A stretch of 64,000 bases of DNA from Ignavibacterium sp037440165 (GTDB lineage Bacteria > Bacteroidota > Ignavibacteria > Ignavibacteriales > Ignavibacteriaceae). The position numbers and the translations under genes are program-made. The number at the start of each line of letters is the position of its first letter. Within the stretch, counting starts at the first letter, position 1. Below are positions 9,179 through 17,502 of the stretch, piece after piece. The stretch is from assembly GCF_037440165.1 (NCBI RefSeq), contig NZ_JBBIUQ010000011.1, positions 33,818-97,817 of the forward strand, given 5' to 3'. The notes under the pieces were generated by a model. The model saw nothing but the letters and a program-made list of their open reading frames with translations. It had not been told where the DNA came from and searched no databases.

Positions 9179-10216
9179 TCAGAAAAATATTTTAGCAAGT
9201 TTCAATATTCCTTGTTTCCAGGGAACTCTGTGTGAAATGCCTGTCTGATCTTTAAATTCATCAAGATGATCAAGATACCATTGATAATTTCTGATTAAAG
9301 CATCCTTATTTGAATATTTTGGTTTAAATCCCAAAACTTTTTCTGATTTTTCAATTGATACAAATGAATCTTTTGAGGCGGTTTCATAAACCCATTTGTA
9401 AAGAGGAGAAAGTTTCAGAACTTCAAGAATTCTCAATGTCCAGATAATCGGTTTTTCAGGAAGTCCAGAAATCTTTTTTCCGAATCCTGCATAATCAAGC
9501 ACTGCCTGATAATCTTCTCTCATAGTTGTGAATTCTTTTGCACCAATATTGAAGGTATCATTAACAACTTTTTCATCAAGCGTTGCACAGAGATAAATCG
9601 CTTCACATAAATCTTCAACATCGAGAAGCTGATAGCGATTTTTCCCGTTGCCAATCATAGGAAATCCTTTCCCATCTTTTGCCCAATCATAAAACAATGC
9701 GAATACTCCGAGTCGTTCCGGACCAATAAACGATTTGGGTCTTATTATCGGTACACACTTGCCTTGCTTTCTGAATTTCAAACATTCTTCCTCAGCAAGA
9801 ATCTTTGCTTTGCCGTAAGGACCAACTCCATCAAGCTTATCATCCTCATAAAGTGGATGATGATCAGGAATTCCGTAAACAGCTGTTGATGAGATATGGA
9901 TAAATCTTTTTACTTCTGCATTAAATGATGCCTCAAGCATGTTGCGTGTGCCATCAACATCAGTAGAGAAAATATCTTCTGGCTTATAAAGTGGAAGTGC
10001 TGCCGCAGTATGAACGACAATATCGATTCCTTTTACTGCTTCATCAACAATTTTTCTGTCACGGATATCACCTTTAATAATTTGAATCTTATCCTTCATA
10101 TCCGAATATGTGAAATCAGCGATATCTAATGATACAATTTCGTTACCTCTTTGATGTAAAAAACGAATAAGATTAATTCCAAGAAATCCGGAACCTCCTG
10201 TGATTAGGTATTTCAT
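9179..10216 (-). CDS. NAD-dependent epimerase/dehydratase (extended SDR)
   Basis: A 345-residue extended short-chain dehydrogenase acting on a nucleotide-linked or sterol-like substrate. The Rossmann motif GGSGFLG lies at 7-13, HTAAALP near 69, the catalytic Ser/Thr in HISSTAVYG, and Y134-GKA-K138 forms the YxxxK pair. The C-terminal part has NTFNIGAKEF and KYSNKDALIRNYQWY, normal for sugar-nucleotide epimerases. The exact substrate is not clear. Its stop is 12 bp from the PIN pseudogene, which ends on the opposite strand. A likely promoter for it lies at 10249-10279. Confidence 0.82.
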   Translation of the reverse strand: MKYLITGGSGFLGINLIRFLHQRGNEIVSLDIADFTYSDMKDKIQIIKGDIRDRKIVDEAVKGIDIVVHTAAALPLYKPEDIFSTDVDGTRNMLEASFNAEVKRFIHISSTAVYGIPDHHPLYEDDKLDGVGPYGKAKILAEEECLKFRKQGKCVPIIRPKSFIGPERLGVFALFYDWAKDGKGFPMIGNGKNRYQLLDVEDLCEAIYLCATLDEKVVNDTFNIGAKEFTTMREDYQAVLDYAGFGKKISGLPEKPIIWTLRILEVLKLSPLYKWVYETASKDSFVSIEKSEKVLGFKPKYSNKDALIRNYQWYLDHLDEFKDQTGISHRVPWKQGILKLAKIFF

Positions 10217-10248
10217 TTTTCTCCGAAGTTTGTTAAAAATTTAGCGCT

Positions 10249-10279
10249 CAAAATTAGTAATTTCGCAAGCGGCTTACAA
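10249..10279 (-). promoter_or_regulatory. Predicted promoter of the epimerase gene (TTGTAA-N17-TAATTTTG)
   Basis: On the minus strand, TTGTAA at 10279-10274 is followed after 17 bp by TAATTTTG at 10256-10249, which fits the Bacteroidota -10 form TAnnTTTG. The start codon at 10216 is about 26 bp beyond the expected transcription start. Confidence 0.5.
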
Positions 10280-10301
10280 TTTTGGTTGAGATATTATTTC
10301 T

Positions 10302-11015
10302 ATGAAAAATTTCACCGTTGAAAAGAAAAGGAAAATTATCAGTCTAATTTCATCTGTTGTTTTACACTTCATTTTTTTCGTCTTAATAGTTTTATCAGAT
10401 GTTAGAAGCAATCAGGTATCAAAAATCAGCAGACAAATTATAACTCTGGAGTCTATACAGACTGATAATACAACCAAACAGAATTCACCTGTTGAAGAAG
10501 AGAATGTGAACGAAAATATTAGTGAAAACTCACAGCCAGAAAATGTAGAAAATTCAGAAGAAGAAAATTTTGTGACTCTTAAACCTGAAGATATTTTAAA
10601 TGATACAACTAATCTTCATCACATCTATGAAGAGAAAACATTGGATCTCTCAATAAAATATCCGGTTGGCTGGACATACATTGATCAAAACAGAAAGAAT
10701 AAACTTGATGGCGTCACATTTTGGTCAGTTGAAGGAATTTATAACCCGCCGCCCTACATTCATCTCGAAGTAGTGGAGAAATATTTATTTAATCCAAACA
10801 GATACAAGTACAAGGTTAAACAGTATAATTGCGAGTGGTACTTTAATGATCCATCCGATCTTGAGGGGCAAATTTCACAAGAAATTTATATAAAAACAGA
10901 AGAAGATGAAGATTTCCGGATAAAGCTAATTATGTTTGGGGAAGATCAATTTCGCTCATTTCAGCCAAAATTCTTTGCTATTGTAAACACACTAAAATGG
11001 AATTCTGGATGGTAA
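10302..11015 (+). CDS. Membrane-anchored protein of unknown function, TonB-like N-terminus
   Basis: A 237-residue protein I do not recognise by name. A short basic head (KKRKI) is followed by one membrane helix (about residues 12-31, SLISSVVLHFIFFVLIVLSD), which resembles the N-terminal anchor of TonB-type proteins, also followed here by an acidic, Asn/Glu-rich linker (about 50-95). The C-terminal domain (about 105-237) contains LDLSIKYPVGWTYID and IVNTLKWNSGW, reminiscent of PsbP/lipoprotein-like domains found in secreted proteins. The likely topology is inner-membrane anchor with the globular part in the periplasm. No TonB C-terminal domain is present. It stands alone between the epimerase and the redoxin locus. 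Confidence 0.6.
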   Translation: MKNFTVEKKRKIISLISSVVLHFIFFVLIVLSDVRSNQVSKISRQIITLESIQTDNTTKQNSPVEEENVNENISENSQPENVENSEEENFVTLKPEDILNDTTNLHHIYEEKTLDLSIKYPVGWTYIDQNRKNKLDGVTFWSVEGIYNPPPYIHLEVVEKYLFNPNRYKYKVKQYNCEWYFNDPSDLEGQISQEIYIKTEEDEDFRIKLIMFGEDQFRSFQPKFFAIVNTLKWNSGW

Positions 11016-11184
11016 TTTTAATATAAACGATTATGGTTGTTCTTCTTTAAAGATATTTTATAGTTCTATGATCTAAAATAAAACCTTTCTACATCCGCTC
11101 AAACTATTTCTTAATCATATAAAATTTGTTACTTCTTTAAAATGAAAATATAACGATACTGATAAAAAAAATTAAGCTTACCTC

Positions 11185-11213
11185 TTGACAATATATATAT
11201 ATATATATATATT
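11185..11213 (+). promoter_or_regulatory. Candidate phase-variable promoter, TTGACA-(AT)n-TATATT
   Basis: TTGACA lies at 11185-11190 and TATATT at 11208-11213, exactly 17 bp apart. The whole 17-bp spacer and most of the -10 are part of a pure (AT)n tract. The same hexamers with the same spacing (TTGACA-N17-TATATT) drive the rRNA operon in this window, so at the present repeat number the promoter should be strong. Gain or loss of one AT unit would make the spacer 19 or 15 bp and should weaken it. The next gene starts at about 11357. Confidence 0.6.
11191..11212 (+). repeat. (AT)11 dinucleotide microsatellite
   Basis: Twenty-two bases of perfect AT repeat follow directly after TTGACA. No other dinucleotide run of this length was seen in the window. 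Such tracts change length by replication slippage. Confidence 0.97.
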
Positions 11214-11356
11214 AGCTCAAAACAAAGCAACCTCACACTTATGATTTTTTTGAATAAACAAAATTCAGCTTGTTATTAATTTTTGTTTTGGCGAAAACCT
11301 TAAAAGTCGAATTGACTTTTGGCTATTACTAAGAAATATATTTTTCACCTTTATAG

Positions 11357-12067
11357 TTGCATTTATTAGAAAACAAAATAACATATTCAATCATAAATAA
11401 AGTGATTAAATTTGAATTGATTACTAAGAGATTACTTGATTTGAAAAACAAACTGAATTTATTCTTGAAAAATAGCTTTTTAGCAATCGCCTTCGGCTTT
11501 ATATTATTTTTTGTTTACAGTGTTTATTCTTTTTTTAATCAAATAAAGTTAAATACAGAAATAATTAAATTAAATAACGAATTTCAAAAGATTAATATGT
11601 CCGGTAATATTATTAATTCCGAATTAGAAATAATCAAAACTTTTTTACGTACTAAATTTCCTGAGTTTAATAATTTAAAAAATTATTCTAATCTTACTTT
11701 TAGTTCTGATAGTATTAAACATCATAAAAAAAGCATTATACTCTTATTCATTGGAGAATGCGGAGCTTGTTTTGATAATGAAATACCGATTTGGAATGAA
11801 GTTTATCAAAAAGGATCAAGTCAGAATTATTTTATGATGGCTATTAATGCTTCCAATCAAATTGATTTGGTAAAAAAATATTTTTATGAGAAATCTACTC
11901 TTTTCCCAATAGTAAATGACAACGGAATTTTTTCAAATTTTAAAAGATATCCTTTTGTTGAAATGATCACATTTGTTGTACAATCAAATTTAATGATTGA
12001 AAAAGTCCATATATCTTGGTCTCAAAATATTGAACACACTAAAAAATTTTCGAATGAAATCTTATAG
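11357..12067 (+). CDS. Membrane-tethered thioredoxin-like (redoxin) protein with CGAC motif
   Basis: A 236-residue protein with one membrane helix (about residues 38-58, FLAIAFGFILFFVYSVYSFF), a helical linker, and a C-terminal thioredoxin-like domain. The strand SIILLFIGE leads into C135-GA-C138, then DNEIPIWNEVYQ, in the place of the CxxC active site of TlpA-type thiol-disulfide oxidoreductases. A second strand, ITFVVQSNLMIEKV, resembles the 'TPTTFVID' region, but the cis-proline is not clear. The start is unsure: TTG 11357 directly follows a stop codon and has no Shine-Dalgarno, with GTG 11402 as an alternative. It sits 20 bp upstream of the beta-propeller gene and downstream of the (AT)n promoter. 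Confidence 0.65.
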   Translation: MHLLENKITYSIINKVIKFELITKRLLDLKNKLNLFLKNSFLAIAFGFILFFVYSVYSFFNQIKLNTEIIKLNNEFQKINMSGNIINSELEIIKTFLRTKFPEFNNLKNYSNLTFSSDSIKHHKKSIILLFIGECGACFDNEIPIWNEVYQKGSSQNYFMMAINASNQIDLVKKYFYEKSTLFPIVNDNGIFSNFKRYPFVEMITFVVQSNLMIEKVHISWSQNIEHTKKFSNEIL

Positions 12068-12087
12068 TATTAGTTGCAGGAATAAGT

Positions 12088-13200
12088 ATGAAAAAAATTT
12101 TTTTTCTTGTAGTAATCGCATTCGTTGTCATTGGAATTATAATTTTACTGAATAATCTTTATCAAAAAGATGAGGTTATAGTTGAATATTCACTTGCTGA
12201 GATTAAAACAAATCTTTTATCTGATGCGGAAAAATTTGAAGACTTATTTGAATTGGAAAAGAAGATTGCTTTAGATGGAATCCCAATCGGTAATATTATA
12301 AAATTAAAAATACTTCCAAATGGTGATTTTGGAATTATAGATGGCGCAACAAAACAATTGAACATATTCGATGCTAATGGTAAATATTTACGAACAATTG
12401 GGGCGATTGGGAATGGCCCTGGAGAATATGTCCATCCGACCGATTTTCTGGTTGACGATAGTGTTAACTTCTATATCTTAGATCTTTGGCAAATGCGGAT
12501 ACTTCGCTATGATTTTTCAGGTAATTACCAATCAAAAATAATTTTGGAAAAGCATGTTGAACATATGTGTCTATCGGGGGAAAAATTGTTTTTGTATAGT
12601 ACGTTGAGCATGATTGACCAACCAAATGGCTATTGTATTGATGTCGAAAAAAACAAAAAAGAATTTGAATTTGCAGAACCTAGTGACCTATTAAAATTAT
12701 TAATAAAAAATGATAATATAACCCTATCATTAAATTCCAATAGTATTGAATTATTTAATAGCAATATCTATTTAATTCATCCATATCAATATGCAATTAG
12801 AGAATTTAATGAAGATGGGAAATTAAAAAGAACAATATTTCTAAGCTCAAGATTCTTTTCACCTTATGACTCTACAAAACAATTTAATCAATCAATTAGA
12901 CCGGAAGATTACTTTAAATCTGCTATGAATGGATTAAAAATAACAAAAAATGTTTTTATTACTTCATTTGTTAATATTCCTGAAAACAAAGTGTATTTGG
13001 ATTTTTTTAGTCTTTCAGGTTCCAAATTAAATAGAAATACTATTGAATTGCCACCAAGTAAATTTGACAGAAACACTTATTTCCCAGCATGGATTGATTC
13101 AATGAATTCATTTTATTGTTGGAGCCTTGAAGAGGCAGAATCGAACGTTACTAAGTTTAATCCTTATATATATAAGTATAAGCCTTTATTTATAAAATAA
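12088..13200 (+). CDS. Membrane-anchored six-bladed beta-propeller protein
   Basis: A 370-residue protein with an N-terminal membrane helix or uncleaved signal (residues 3-22) and a periplasmic beta-propeller of the NHL/6-bladed type common in Bacteroidota. Blade signatures include LPNGDFGIIDGATKQLNIFD, GKYLRTIGAIGNGPGEY, VDDSVNFYILDLWQMRILRYD and the later AIREFNEDGKLKRTI. There is no visible catalytic motif; the family usually binds ligands or partners. It has an AGGA ribosome binding site and follows the redoxin-like gene by 20 bp, so they are probably co-transcribed. Immediately downstream is a broken gene for a small cysteine-rich secreted peptide, suggesting that the three formed one functional unit. 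Confidence 0.78.
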   Translation: MKKIFFLVVIAFVVIGIIILLNNLYQKDEVIVEYSLAEIKTNLLSDAEKFEDLFELEKKIALDGIPIGNIIKLKILPNGDFGIIDGATKQLNIFDANGKYLRTIGAIGNGPGEYVHPTDFLVDDSVNFYILDLWQMRILRYDFSGNYQSKIILEKHVEHMCLSGEKLFLYSTLSMIDQPNGYCIDVEKNKKEFEFAEPSDLLKLLIKNDNITLSLNSNSIELFNSNIYLIHPYQYAIREFNEDGKLKRTIFLSSRFFSPYDSTKQFNQSIRPEDYFKSAMNGLKITKNVFITSFVNIPENKVYLDFFSLSGSKLNRNTIELPPSKFDRNTYFPAWIDSMNSFYCWSLEEAESNVTKFNPYIYKYKPLFIK

Positions 13201-13274
13201 TACTTTTAAAAAAATCATACTTAAATCGCCTAATTATAATTAATCATAAACTAATTTAAGAAAGGAGTACAAAA

Positions 13275-13497
13275 ATGTTACTTAAAAAATGTCCAATATT
13301 TTCATTAGCGTACTTTTTGTTTTTATTGTAAGTATGTTTATCTATTTACCTACAGAATACACCAAAACACAAGCAGCTCCTGTTGATAGATGCTCCTTAT
13401 CCTAAATAGAGTAGGTTGCGATTTGTATTATTGTTGGGCTTTATATTTTAATCGTTCAAACTGTGCACCGTGTGGGTCAAATCCATCTTGCGATTAG
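13275..13497 (+). pseudogene. Frameshifted small secreted cysteine-rich peptide gene
   Basis: A strong ribosome binding site (AAAGGAG, 13261-13267) precedes ATG 13275, whose frame stops after 18 codons. If one A is added to the A6 run at 13284-13289, the start MLLKK joins the frame from ATG 13289 (SNIFISVLFVFIVSMF, a signal-peptide core, then TKTQAAPVDRC). That frame ends at 13405. A third frame, open from ATG 13390 to 13497, supplies a cysteine-rich tail with C10, C15, C25-AP-C28 and C34. Joined, they would make a roughly 75-residue exported peptide with six cysteines. Two indels are needed, so the copy is either decayed or misread. I know of no named family that it matches. Confidence 0.5.
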
Positions 13498-14040
13498 TAT
13501 TTTGCTCTTAAGAAAAGTGATTTTGAGTCATATTAAAGGCTATGATAATTTAATAGAAAAATAAACCTTGAACTAGTTGCAACTTTTTCTGATATAATGG
13601 GGTTGTTAAACTCATTGTTAAAAGTGCTCAAATTAACAATGCTTGGGAGTTATTATTAATCAGCACTGACGATTGCTTTAATTCTCTTGTATTTTTAGAA
13701 ACTAAATAGATAATGAAAAATGGCTATAAAAACTTTTTTACTTTGTAATAACTTTCGATTTATTTAATGTGTTTGTCAAATGTAGAGACCTATACGATGG
13801 TTTAATAAAATAATAATACTCATGAAAAGTTATAAATACTGCTTATAAAATAAATTTAGATACAGTAGGTGCTTTGAAGATGAAATTTTTCTATTAGATT
13901 CACTCAAATACTAAGTAAATTTAAGAGAAATAAGAGCTTTTAGTGTTCAGATAACTATTAGTTGTATTGTGTTTATTATGGCAGATAGATATACATCTGG
14001 TATTTTTAAATAGGTAATAAATTTTCTGTTATGATATCTG
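13498..14040 (+). pseudogene. Decayed coding remnants, possible second redoxin-like gene
   Basis: No frame here stays open for more than about 35 codons, yet protein-like fragments appear in shifting frames: GYDNLIEK, NLELVATFSDIMG, and NAWELLLISTDDCFNSLVFLE (13638-13704), followed by FVKCRDLYDGLIK. The fragment with ISTDDC could be the strand-plus-active-site region of another redoxin (CxxC reading CFNS), similar in position to FIGECGAC of the upstream protein. This is inference from short fragments; the region may simply be spacer sequence. Confidence 0.25.
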
Positions 14041-14140
14041 AGATTGCAAGAAATTGAAGGTGAATTGTTATCTATATATAGGATTGCTGATTTTCTCCTT
14101 TTAGCTTATCTTCATAAGTGTCTTACAACTTTAATGAAAT

Positions 14141-17100
14141 ATGCCGCTTCCATCAGCATCAATAAAACGCCCGGTTACGGTTGCGATGTTTTATATCGCA
14201 ATAGCTTTATTGGGAATGTATGCTTTCAGTAAAATTGGTGTTGATCTACTACCAGATATCCATGTTCCTCATCTCTTAATTCAAACTTCCTATCCCAAAG
14301 CATCATCAGAAGAAATCGAACAGTTAATTACTCAACCACTTGAAGCAACAGCAGGCACTTTAACAGGAATCAAAAATATAAAATCTGTATCAAGGGAAGG
14401 GTTCTCTGTTATTTCGCTGGAGTTTGCCTGGGGAACTAATATGGATTTCGCTATACTTTCTCTTCGAGAAAAGCTAGATAATGCCCGTTTCATTTTACCC
14501 CGAGAAGCAAGCAGCCCAACCATAATTCGGGTTGACCCATCTGCCACTCCAATTATGACTTTGGTTTTGTCTTATAATAAATCATTCAATCCCAAATTAG
14601 CCGCAGCATCAGTATCAGAAAATGAAATCAGAGATTTACTAAACTTAAAAGAAGCTGCACGAATAATACTCAAACGAAGATTTGAACAAATTGACGGAGT
14701 GGCACAAGCTGTAATTACCGGCGGCCTTGATAGAGAAATTTTAATTGAAGCGGATCTTAAAAAACTTGCAGCATTTAATCTCACTTTTGAAGAAATTATC
14801 TCGGCATTAAAATCTGCAAATATTAGTCTGCCTGCAGGCTCAATAATGAAAGGATTATTCCGATATTCACTTAGAACAATCGGAGAGTTTCGAAACATTG
14901 ATGAAATTGGCAAAACAGTCTTGAGGCGTAATTCTGATGGAAGCGTGCTTTATCTTAAAGACATAGCATTTTTGAAAGAAAGTATTAAGGAGAGAACAGG
15001 TCTTACCAGGTTTAATGGTAATGAAGCAATAGGAATTTTAATATACAAAGAACCTAATGCCAATACGATTGAAGTTTCGAATCAAATTCAGAAATCAATC
15101 GAATCGATGAAAGTTGAATATCCTTCTTTCGATATCAACATTTTTTCTGATTATTCGAAATTTATTGGTAGTGCTTTTCAAAATGTAAAACAAGAAATTT
15201 ACTTCGGAGGATTTCTTGCATTTATAGTTCTATTCTTTTTCTTGAAAAGTATTAAAAATATTTTCATAATCGGAATAACCATACCGGCATCGCTGTTGCT
15301 CACTATTTTATTAATGTACTTATTTAATATTCGTTTTAATATTGTATCTCTTGGTGGTATAGCTGTCGGAATCGGTATGCTACTCGATAATTCAATAATT
15401 ATTATAGAAAATATTACTCGTTTTCGGGAACAAGGATGTTCAACAAGACAAGCTACCTTGCTTGGCACAAATGAGGTATCTATGCCCATATTTGCTTCGA
15501 CTTTAACTACAATTGCTGTTTTTCTTCCGCTAATTTTTATCAAAGGTATTGCTGGTGAGTTATTCAAAGATCAGTCTTATGCTATAATTATTTCTTTAAG
15601 TTCTTCCATTCTTGTTGCATTAACTTTAATTCCAATGCTCTCTTCAAGAGAGAAGATTAAATTAAATTCTAAGCTCATTGATTTAAATAACGATTTTATC
15701 CTGATTGAAAAACAAACTAAGAATAATTTCTTTCACAAAATACTGTTCTGGTTAAAATTTCCTTTTATATTTTTAATAAAGGCATTAAGACACTTTTTAC
15801 TGTTTCTTTTTTCGCATATTAGTAAATCCATTAAAATACTTCTGAATACTTTTTTTTATCGAGTTGATTCATTTATGAGCAAAGTAGTTGAGAAATATGA
15901 TGCTTTGTTACTCTGGTCACTAAATAATAAAAAGAAAGTTTTATTTGTTCTGTTTATTCTGATACTGGTCACTCTATATGTATTCATAAACATTAAAAAA
16001 GAATTTATTCCTGAATCAGCAGAGGACGAATTTAATATTGAAATCAGGTATTCTGATGGAATCTCGCTTGAAGGAAATTCTTACTTAACTAGGGAAATAG
16101 AAAGGGCATTACTAAAGATTAAAGGAGTAAAGGCTGTTATTTCAAATATCGGAAGAGTTAATGAATTTGATGTTCTAAACAGAGATCAGTTATCAATTAA
16201 CAAAACAAATTTGATTGTTAAATTAAACTCATCCGAGGAGTTTTATAGAATAAGAGATGAAGTAACTGAAATCTTAGATAAAACAAAAAATATTAATTAT
16301 TCACTAAAGCATACCCAAACAGCATACAATCTTGTTATTAATCCCGCAGAAAGTGACATTGCCATCGCAATAAAGAACAATGATTTGGACGAGGCATTTA
16401 AAAAAGGAATAGAACTATTGAATAATATCAAGGCAAGAAAAATTAATGGAATTTCGGATTTAAGATTAGCAGTTGCTAAGGGTGAACCCGAGTATCGTAT
16501 TATAATCAATCGGGATAAAGTTACAGCATACGGAATTAACCTAGCAGATGCAGCAACACAAATTGTCAATATTGTTAAAGGAAGTGAAGCGACTACTCTT
16601 ACAGATTTTGATAAAAAAATTACCATTCGTCTTAGAGCATTGGAAAACCAAAGAAGTGATTTGACTCATATTCTGGAAAGCGAAGTAACTTCAGGTAAGT
16701 TTAAAGTAAAGGTTAAAGAACTGGTTGATTTTTATTTAGAACAAGGTTTCAATGAAATTTGGAGAGAAAATCAAGCAAGAACAATTTATCTATATGCAAG
16801 AGTAAATGAAATAAGTATTAGTGAGGCAATTACAGCTTTGGAGGAAATCATACAGTTTATTCCAAAAAAGCATGGAGAAATAATTACTCTAAGTGGATTA
16901 AATCAGGAAATAATTGATTCACTATCAGATTTGTATGTTGCACTTTTAATAGCTGTACTGTTGATGTATATGGTTTTGGCGGCAGAATTTGAATCATTCC
17001 TTTTTGCTTTAATAATTATTTTTTCAATTCCTATGGGATTGATTGGTAGTTTGATTTTCCTTTATCTGTTGGGAGAAAGTTTAAATATCATTTCTGTTTT

Positions 17101-17461
17101 GGGTTTAATTATTCTTGTCGGTATTGCAGATAACGATGCAGTAGTAAAGGTTGAATTTATAATGCGAAAAAGGAAAGAAGGATTAGATTTAATAAATGCA
17201 ATTCTTGAGGCAGGAAGAGATCGTTTCAGACCAATAGTTATGAATTCGCTGACAGTAATTTTTTCACTTATCCCGATAATCTTTAGTATTGGGTTACCTC
17301 AATCAGGAAATCTGATATCAAATGATGCAGCAACTCAATTACGAATATCACTTTCAATTGCTTTAGCTGGTGGTTTGATTTTCTCTACTATTCTAACATT
17401 AATTTTTATCCCGGTTTTGTATAGTTACTTGGAGAAATATTCAAAGAAAAAATTTAGTTAA
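14141..17461 (+). CDS. RND family efflux transporter permease (first of two)
   Basis: A 1106-residue inner-membrane pump subunit of the AcrB/RND superfamily, driven by proton import. It begins PSASIKRPVTVAMFYIAIALLG and shows the periplasmic porter repeats (YPKASSEEIEQLITQPLE, DGVAQAVITGG) and twelve membrane helices in two halves. The helix-4 relay motif is GMLLDNS, with D416 kept and N417 in place of the second Asp of AcrB. In helix 10 the AcrB lysine position is in GIADNDAVVKVEF (residues 994-1006), an acidic DND set. A long basic cytoplasmic loop (about 510-585) is larger than usual. It is 41 bp upstream of the adaptor gene. The start ATG 14141 has only a poor ribosome binding site. Confidence 0.92.
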   Translation: MPLPSASIKRPVTVAMFYIAIALLGMYAFSKIGVDLLPDIHVPHLLIQTSYPKASSEEIEQLITQPLEATAGTLTGIKNIKSVSREGFSVISLEFAWGTNMDFAILSLREKLDNARFILPREASSPTIIRVDPSATPIMTLVLSYNKSFNPKLAAASVSENEIRDLLNLKEAARIILKRRFEQIDGVAQAVITGGLDREILIEADLKKLAAFNLTFEEIISALKSANISLPAGSIMKGLFRYSLRTIGEFRNIDEIGKTVLRRNSDGSVLYLKDIAFLKESIKERTGLTRFNGNEAIGILIYKEPNANTIEVSNQIQKSIESMKVEYPSFDINIFSDYSKFIGSAFQNVKQEIYFGGFLAFIVLFFFLKSIKNIFIIGITIPASLLLTILLMYLFNIRFNIVSLGGIAVGIGMLLDNSIIIIENITRFREQGCSTRQATLLGTNEVSMPIFASTLTTIAVFLPLIFIKGIAGELFKDQSYAIIISLSSSILVALTLIPMLSSREKIKLNSKLIDLNNDFILIEKQTKNNFFHKILFWLKFPFIFLIKALRHFLLFLFSHISKSIKILLNTFFYRVDSFMSKVVEKYDALLLWSLNNKKKVLFVLFILILVTLYVFINIKKEFIPESAEDEFNIEIRYSDGISLEGNSYLTREIERALLKIKGVKAVISNIGRVNEFDVLNRDQLSINKTNLIVKLNSSEEFYRIRDEVTEILDKTKNINYSLKHTQTAYNLVINPAESDIAIAIKNNDLDEAFKKGIELLNNIKARKINGISDLRLAVAKGEPEYRIIINRDKVTAYGINLADAATQIVNIVKGSEATTLTDFDKKITIRLRALENQRSDLTHILESEVTSGKFKVKVKELVDFYLEQGFNEIWRENQARTIYLYARVNEISISEAITALEEIIQFIPKKHGEIITLSGLNQEIIDSLSDLYVALLIAVLLMYMVLAAEFESFLFALIIIFSIPMGLIGSLIFLYLLGESLNIISVLGLIILVGIADNDAVVKVEFIMRKRKEGLDLINAILEAGRDRFRPIVMNSLTVIFSLIPIIFSIGLPQSGNLISNDAATQLRISLSIALAGGLIFSTILTLIFIPVLYSYLEKYSKKKFS

Positions 17462-17502
17462 ATAAATGTTTTAATTCATAAAACAGTAGTAATGGAATTT
17501 TT

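Larger units (their letters stand above)
11016..11356 (+). other. AT-rich intergenic region ahead of the redoxin/beta-propeller locus
   Basis: This stretch holds no reading frame of note. It contains the (AT)n promoter at 11185-11213 and a small perfect hairpin, AAAAGTC at 11302-11308 with GACTTTT at 11314-11320, in the presumed 5' leader of the redoxin-like gene. The rest is low-complexity A/T sequence. Confidence 0.7.

Noticed and set aside
11191..11212. AT repeat as simple low-complexity noise
   Set aside because: It begins exactly at a perfect TTGACA and gives a consensus 17-bp spacer, so a regulatory reading is more likely, though not proven.
14044..14232. 62-residue plus-strand reading frame before the first RND permease
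   Set aside because: It overlaps the permease start in another frame, has no ribosome binding site and no protein-like composition.
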